DNA of 64,000 nucleotides, taken from NCBI GenBank assembly GCA_934155625.1, contig CAKPHD010000001.1, forward strand, positions 1-64,000. Direction: 5' to 3'. The position numbers and the translations under genes are program-made. Origin of the DNA: an uncultured Clostridia bacterium (GTDB taxonomy: Bacteria > Bacillota > Clostridia > TANB77 > CAG-508). How positions within the stretch are numbered: position 1 is the stretch's first letter; every line of letters starts with the position of its first letter. The notes beneath the pieces are model-generated. The model saw only the letters and a program-made list of their open reading frames with translations. It did no database searches and was not told where the DNA came from. Below are positions 55,060 to 61,100 of this stretch, one piece after another.

Positions 55060-55684
55060 TCCTTTCTCCTGTATATTGCTTAAAGTTTATCTCTAGAGGT
55101 ATAGATATTTTTGCATTTTCAGTTTGTCCCAATTCTGAATCTGTTGCATTATTTTCTTCAACATTTGCCCACTCAAAATATAATCTGACATAATTTAGAT
55201 ATTTGTCATTTATTTTTGATATTGGAATTACTGCTTGATGTTGGTGTTCAGCCAATACAGTATTAATTTCTGTATTAGTAATTTGCTCTGTTCCTCCATC
55301 TTTTTTGAAATAATTTTCTACTTTAACTAAATTCATTTTTGCAGTTTTGACATCATCTAATTTTAGATTAAGTGTATATAGAATAGACACATCTGTATTT
55401 GTTGGATCTATTAGTATATCAAAATATGCTTGTGTTCCAGGTGCTACTTTTTGACTTTTTACACGGGCAGAATCAATGTATGTTAAATTGTCTTCTGTCA
55501 TTGTAAAAGTTGCATTTTCTCCACCATTAGATATATCTACTCCATTTACTTTTATAGCCCATACACCTAATAAATTGGTATAATCTCCTTGTAGTTGGTC
55601 TTTGTATAATGCATACATATTTGCTATTTGGAACAAAGATATAATTAACATTATTAATACTAAAACTGTTAATAATTTCTTCAT
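55043..55684 (-). CDS. TasA/camelysin-like secreted protein, 213 aa
   Basis: The hydrophobic N-terminus ends NMYALYKDQ (box at about 23-27). The mature part has GVWAIKVNGVDISNG and VAPGTQAYFDILIDPTNTD, making it the paralogue of the 48917-49555 protein. It lies between the defective SipW-like gene (directly adjacent upstream) and an intact SipW-like gene (17-nt overlap downstream); the intact one is the likelier processing enzyme. Probable secreted structural subunit. Confidence 0.67.
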   Translation of the reverse strand: MKKLLTVLVLIMLIISLFQIANMYALYKDQLQGDYTNLLGVWAIKVNGVDISNGGENATFTMTEDNLTYIDSARVKSQKVAPGTQAYFDILIDPTNTDVSILYTLNLKLDDVKTAKMNLVKVENYFKKDGGTEQITNTEINTVLAEHQHQAVIPISKINDKYLNYVRLYFEWANVEENNATDSELGQTENAKISIPLEINFKQYTGERIGNEA

Positions 55685-56512
55685 TTATTTTTCCTCTTTT
55701 GCAGATTTTGTTGTTTTGGTTGTTTTTGTTGTAGCCTTTTTAGGCTTTGCTGTAGTTGCTGATTTTGTAGTTGTTGTCTTTTTTGCAGTTGTCTTTTTTG
55801 CTGATGTTTTTGAAGTTGTACTTGCTTTTTTTGTAGTTGCTGTTTTTGATGTAGGAGCTTTCTTTGTTGTAGTTTTCTTTGCTGGAGCTTTTTTTACAAC
55901 TTTTACTTCTTGAACCTCTTCTTCATCTTCTGTTTCTTCGTCTTCAGAATCATCTTCATATTCTACTTCTACAGCTTCTTTTTCACGTTTCTTTTTCTTA
56001 TCTCCAAGATATTTAATTTCCATTACTAAATCAAATACTTCTTGTAAGAATAGTAATAAAGAAACAATTACTACGCAGAACAAGTATCCCCATTTAGATT
56101 CTAATAAGTTTAAAATATATCCCCATCCTTCTATAACTACTGTATCACTTGTTTTTCCTATAAAATAGTCATTTGCATAACTTTCTTCATTTTCAACAGC
56201 ATAAATTATATGGCTTCCTTGTTGTGTTTTTTCTTGTAAAGTTCTACTTACAACTTCATATTGTTGGCTATTAATTACTTTATATAGTAATATTTCATCT
56301 CCACTTTTAACATTTCTGTCATTTGTTTTTTTGATTAATAATATAGATCCTTGTTTATATTCAGGTTCTAATGAATCATCTTTTACTATATAAACAGTAT
56401 ATCCTCCTAATTCACTATTATTATAGTCATTATATGACAATAACAATACTGTAACTGTAATTGCAATTATGGCATATAACACAAATAATATACTACCTAA
56501 TGCTTTTTTCAT
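55685..56512 (-). CDS. SipW-like protein lacking the catalytic histidine, with Lys/Thr-rich tail
   Basis: 275 residues. The fold and order match SipW: N-terminal helix (about 8-27), Ser47 in VKDDSLEPEYKQGS, a beta core and a second helix (about 135-158). Where the active paralogues have THR or SHR, this one has VVSRTLQE, so the His of the dyad is missing and the enzyme is probably inactive or altered. After KYLGDKKKKREKE comes an acidic stretch (EYEDDSEDEETEDEEE) and then about 70 residues made of Lys, Thr, Ala and Ser (KKTTTKKAPTSKTATTKK type). The tail is cytoplasmic by the positive-inside rule. Confidence 0.72.
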   Translation of the reverse strand: MKKALGSILFVLYAIIAITVTVLLLSYNDYNNSELGGYTVYIVKDDSLEPEYKQGSILLIKKTNDRNVKSGDEILLYKVINSQQYEVVSRTLQEKTQQGSHIIYAVENEESYANDYFIGKTSDTVVIEGWGYILNLLESKWGYLFCVVIVSLLLFLQEVFDLVMEIKYLGDKKKKREKEAVEVEYEDDSEDEETEDEEEVQEVKVVKKAPAKKTTTKKAPTSKTATTKKASTTSKTSAKKTTAKKTTTTKSATTAKPKKATTKTTKTTKSAKEEK

Positions 56513-56549
56513 ATTTATTCTCCCTTTCTTTTGTCTATTATGTTTTTTA

Positions 56550-57011
56550 CTACTCTTGTCCTTGATCTTGTTCTTGTATTGGTTCTAATTTTATTCTTTG
56601 TGTAGCTGTCATATTTCCTTTGTAGATTACACTAATTTCACATTCTTCTCCAACGTCTAAATCTGTATTTGTTCCTGTTCTCATTTGTCCTAATACATTT
56701 TCGTCACCATCAATTAATATAGCATTAAATTCTTCATCTGCAACTTTTTTAGAAGTATTATTAATTATTCTCATTGTTACCATTGTTCTGTCTTGATCTT
56801 TTAAATATTCCATATATATTTTTTGTGCATCCATTCCACTTTCTGTAGTTGTTTCTGGTAATGGAACCACTTGTTCTTCCTCTTGAGTAGAATCTTCTGT
56901 TTTGCCTTTTTTATTTTTATTTACTACAACAATAGTAATAATAACAACAATTGCTATAATTATTGCAATAAATGTAATTAACATTTTTTTACCTTTTCTT
57001 ACCTTTTTCAT
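56550..57011 (-). CDS. Membrane-anchored extracellular protein, 153 aa
   Basis: A basic start (MKKVRKGKK), one transmembrane helix (about 10-30), a short acidic linker (DSTQEEEQVVPLPETTTE) and a beta-rich domain with MRIINNTSKKVADEEFNAIL and GEECEISVIYKG. The domain resembles FxLYD-type immunoglobulin-like folds, which is a structural guess. It is the first gene of the SipW/TasA group, downstream of a possible promoter. Role unknown; perhaps an anchor or accessory of the surface structure. Confidence 0.6.
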   Translation of the reverse strand: MKKVRKGKKMLITFIAIIIAIVVIITIVVVNKNKKGKTEDSTQEEEQVVPLPETTTESGMDAQKIYMEYLKDQDRTMVTMRIINNTSKKVADEEFNAILIDGDENVLGQMRTGTNTDLDVGEECEISVIYKGNMTATQRIKLEPIQEQDQGQE

Positions 57012-57038
57012 CTTTTTCCTCCTTTTTATCTAATATAT

Positions 57039-57067
57039 TTTATACCATAACTTGTTTTAAAAGTCTA
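57039..57067 (-). promoter_or_regulatory. Possible promoter of the 56550-57011 gene
   Basis: Minus strand TAGACT (57067-57062), a 17-nt spacer and TATAAA (57044-57039), preceded by TGG. Confidence 0.45.
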
Positions 57068-57192
57068 TAGTTTTTATATAGTTTTTAACAAGAAATTTTT
57101 TTACATTTTTACTATTTATTGGAACCCTCAAAACACAAGTTATTTCTTGCATAAATTAGGTTCCATAAATATTTTTTATATTTAACTAGTAG

Positions 57193-58060
57193 TTATTTGT
57201 TTGTCACATTAACAACCGCATTCGCATCTCCGGAAGGATAAGTATAATCTTTGGACATATCAACTTTATAAAATTTAATATACTGTGTAGACTCTTTATT
57301 CATATTAAAAGTATATTTTTTTACATACCCTTTCGAATCTGTTACTTCACTTCCTGCAACCCTGTTCACATAAGAATCATCTGCTAAATCAACTCTTACT
57401 ACATCAGAATCAAACTCTATAGTTACAGGATTTCCACTATCTTGTGCATTTACAACTTTTAGCACAGCATAATTTCTATTTGCAACATCATCTATAGTAT
57501 AAGTATTAACAGTCTCCTGTTGCACCCTTAAAACAACCTCACAAGAAATCTCTTTTTGATAAGGAACCTTAGTGCTAGCCTTAATCTTTACTCTAATAGT
57601 CTGATTTTTCTCAATTGGGCTTTTTGGAGTAACCATTACCATAACTTTACTAAGATTATTTACAACATCTCCTATTTTAGCATATATAACTCCAGTTGTA
57701 GAAGTAAGTCCATCAGCTGCATTAATACCGTAGAGTTACTTTATCAGCATCAGGAGTTTCGCAAGAAACTGAATAATCCAAATCATACTCCATTCTGCTT
57801 AAAGTATTAGCATAACTATATAAATCAAAGCTTATATTATATGTATCAACACCTCCCCAATCCTCATATTGATATGTTGGATTGTTAAGTGTCAATAAAT
57901 TACTGGTAAAATAAAACTTTCTTGAAGTAAAATAAGCTTCTCTTATTCCATTATAAACATATCTTCCAAAAACTGATAATGTCACTATTATAATTAAAAT
58001 AAATATTACTATAGCAATTTTAAATTTATTTAATTTTCTATGTCTTTTTGTTTTATTCAT
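57193..58060 (-). pseudogene. Membrane-anchored surface protein split by a frameshift
   Basis: From ATG 58060 the frame gives a basic start (MNKTKRHRKLNKFK), a transmembrane helix (about 14-33) and a beta-rich domain up to CETPDADKVTLRY, ending at 57722. One base away, the next frame reads YGINAADGLTSTTGVIYAKI and continues through VMVTPKSPIEKNQTIRVKIK to the stop at 57193 (VVNVTNK). Together they make one protein of about 288 residues with two Ig-like domains, so a single-base indel near 57726 has split the gene. No slippery heptamer for programmed frameshifting is visible there. Confidence 0.75.
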
Positions 58061-58079
58061 TAGTTAATTAATCCTTTCT

Positions 58080-58161
58080 GGTACCGTTGGTGGTACCGTT
58101 GGGACCGGTTCTTTGCGGTACCAAAAATATGGTACCGTTGGGACCGGTTCTCATCGGTTCC
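58080..58161. repeat. GGTACC/ACCGGT repeat array I (two units)
   Basis: Two units, GTTGGGACCGGTTCTTTGCG and GTTGGGACCGGTTCTCATCG, preceded by a short GGTACCGTTG duplication, fill the gap between the giant gene's stop and the split gene. Confidence 0.92.
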
Positions 58162-58162
58162 A

Positions 58163-61100
58163 TTAAGGCGTAACTATAAATGTTTTCTTCAATGTTTGTA
58201 CTAATGTGTTATTATAATATGCCTTAAATACTATCTTGTATTCTCCTGTAATTATACCGTCTTTTATAGCATTTGCAAAATCTATTGTCTCTATGTTTTC
58301 TCCATCATCTGATGCTGAATGTGATTTTTTATCCATAATGATATATTCTTTGCTTCCTTCTGCAGTTACCAAATCTTGACCTGTATATTCTTCTGGAGTT
58401 TTCCACTCAGTTCCTTTTATATTTTGTAAATAATCTTTTAAATCTACTTGAGTATAATGTATTCCATTATAACTATTTGTTCCGTCTTCTGCAGTTGTAT
58501 AAGTAGCATCACGTTTATATAATTCAACTCTTATATTTGTTTCTTCTGAAGGTTCTCCAACTTTAACTGTATAGTCAATTCCTTTTCCTCCATTTAGATT
58601 CAATTTAGTTTCCTTATTTACTATTGTGTTGCCTTGTTCTGAGTCTATTCCTAATCCAGCCGCACTTACATTTTTATTAATAAATGTTATATTTATTTCT
58701 TTTTCTTGTAATACTTCGCCATTATAGTAGCTTCCATCATTTGATGCGAAGAAATATATTTTAGCTTTGTATTGTCCAGCTGGTACATTGCTTTGACTTA
58801 GTGTTAATGTGTACTTATCATGTATACTAGATAATCCGTCTGCAAGTGGAATTCTTATTACTCCATCTATTCCTGCAGAGTAAACTGATGAATCAGCCGT
58901 ATCTATAAGTTTTAGATTTTGTAATTCTGGAGCTTTTACTCTCTCTCCACTTTCATGTACAATTTCTACTGCCATACCAATCTTCTTGTTATAATATTTT
59001 GTATCTCTAATATTTGAACCATCTGTTGCATTTTGTTCTATTACAGAACCATCAAATGTAAATGGAATTGATAAGTCTTCAAATACTGAATATGATGTTT
59101 TACCATCATCTGTAACAACTGATTCTGACATTATTGCATTTTTATTATATAAGTTATATTTTCTGTCTTCATCACCATTGTTGTATTTTCTTGCACCTGA
59201 TGAATTTCTTAATTCTAGATATGTTTGTTCAGCTAATTTTTCAGTATTTAAATTAGAATTACTGAAGTCTATTGAAACATCATATTTTTCTAATACATAT
59301 CCGCTTCCGCTTGAATCTGTATGATAATATTTGCTATTATCATTTGAATACTTACTACTTGTGCTTGTTCCACCCATATCTACGAACTTAGATAATTTGT
59401 ACAAATATCTTGTACTTCCAGAAGCATTATCTGTTGCATCATAATCTGTATCACTAGCAACTTGATAATGGTAAACTTTATTTACATTATCACCTTGACC
59501 ATAATCTCTTACAGTAATATTTGTTCCTGTAGGTAATGGTGTAGATGTTGATAATACTCTGTAATCACCTGATGCATAAATATTTGATTGTGCTCCAAGT
59601 CCAGCTTTGTATAATACATATGTCATATTTACAGAACTATCTGTTGTGTAATTTAACTCTGTATTTGTACTATCTGTAAATCTTGGAATATAGCTTGCAC
59701 TATTAGTTTTATTCAAATCTTCGTATAGAGATTGAATATTAACTGCTATAACAACTTTAAATGTATTTCCAACACTTGCATCTTCACCTGTTCTAGCTTT
59801 TCCTGTTAATACAATATTTATATTTCCTAAATCTTTAGTCTCAGAAACATTAACTGAATTGAATAACTTAAAGATTATTGAGCCTGGGTCAGAAGAATTA
59901 TCAGTTCTATAAACTGTGTCTCCATCAAATGAACCATCAGAATTTGTATAAATATTTGTAGTTCCAGATTTCATCCATCCAGATTTAGATGTTTGCATTG
60001 TTAATGCAAAAGTATTATTAGCATTTTCGCTATATGTTGGTACAGATAATTTATCTATTAAATTTGTACCTGTATCAAATGCGTTTGTGCTTACTCTATC
60101 AACTGTAAATGTTGTCTCATTGTAAGAAACACTATCAACAAATTGTTTAAAGTTAAGTTCTAAGTCTGCCATTGAATATGTTGAATATGTTGATGCAATT
60201 AATGATGTATTGTAATTTACTATATCAGCTCCTATAATCCAATCATAATATGTTCCATGGTCTGTAACATCTATAACTTGAGGTACTGCACTTGAACCAG
60301 TAACAACATTTGTATAGAATCCATCAACTGTAATATCATGTTTTGATTTATGTCTTCCTTCTATATAAGTACCATTTGCAAACATGTTAGTTGTAGCTGC
60401 TCCAGAATAATTTGGTGCATATATATCATACTCTTTAGTTCCTGTAGAACGATTTGTTCTGTACATTCCGAAGAATGCCATACCGCTTACATTTCCCCAA
60501 ATATCTTGGTTAGACATATCGGCCAATTCGCCTTCTTGTTTTGCAAAGATTAAGTTTACACCTTCATAAGTATATAATCTATTATCAACATTTTTTGTAA
60601 CTTTGCCATCAGCAATAGTTGCCGTAGCTTTTGTAGTTGAACCATCTATAGTTACTAAACTCTCGAATCCTCCAACCATGTTGAATCCTTTTTGAGTATA
60701 TAATGTTGAATTATCAATTAAAGCTAAACCATTTGTAATTCTATTTAAAGTATAACTTGTTTTCTTGTAGTAATTGTATTCATCTTGAGCACCTGTTAAT
60801 TCTAAATATGAATTTTGAATAGATACTTTACCTGTTCTTTGAATAGATGTCATCTTATAAGAACCTGATGAACTTCCAAAGTCTTTTATCATAACTGTTG
60901 AATTATCTTTTGAACCTGTTGAAGCATAATTTGTTCCTTTTCCAGCTCCAAAAATATTTCCAGTAAATGATATTGGAGAATCTGTTCCATTATCTAATGT
61001 AATATGTGTTTCTCCTTGTACAGTATTAGTAGAGTAATTTGTACTTGTTGAATCACCAGCACCATAGATATTACCTCCAATAGAGATATTTCCAGCTGTT

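Noticed and set aside
57120..57165. TGGAACC...GGTTCCA stem as a terminator of the split surface gene
   Set aside because: No T run follows on the minus strand, so intrinsic termination is not supported; the stem may simply be a small inverted repeat.
57726..57760. Programmed ribosomal frameshift joining the two halves of the surface gene
   Set aside because: No slippery heptamer or downstream structure is evident at the junction; an indel is simpler.
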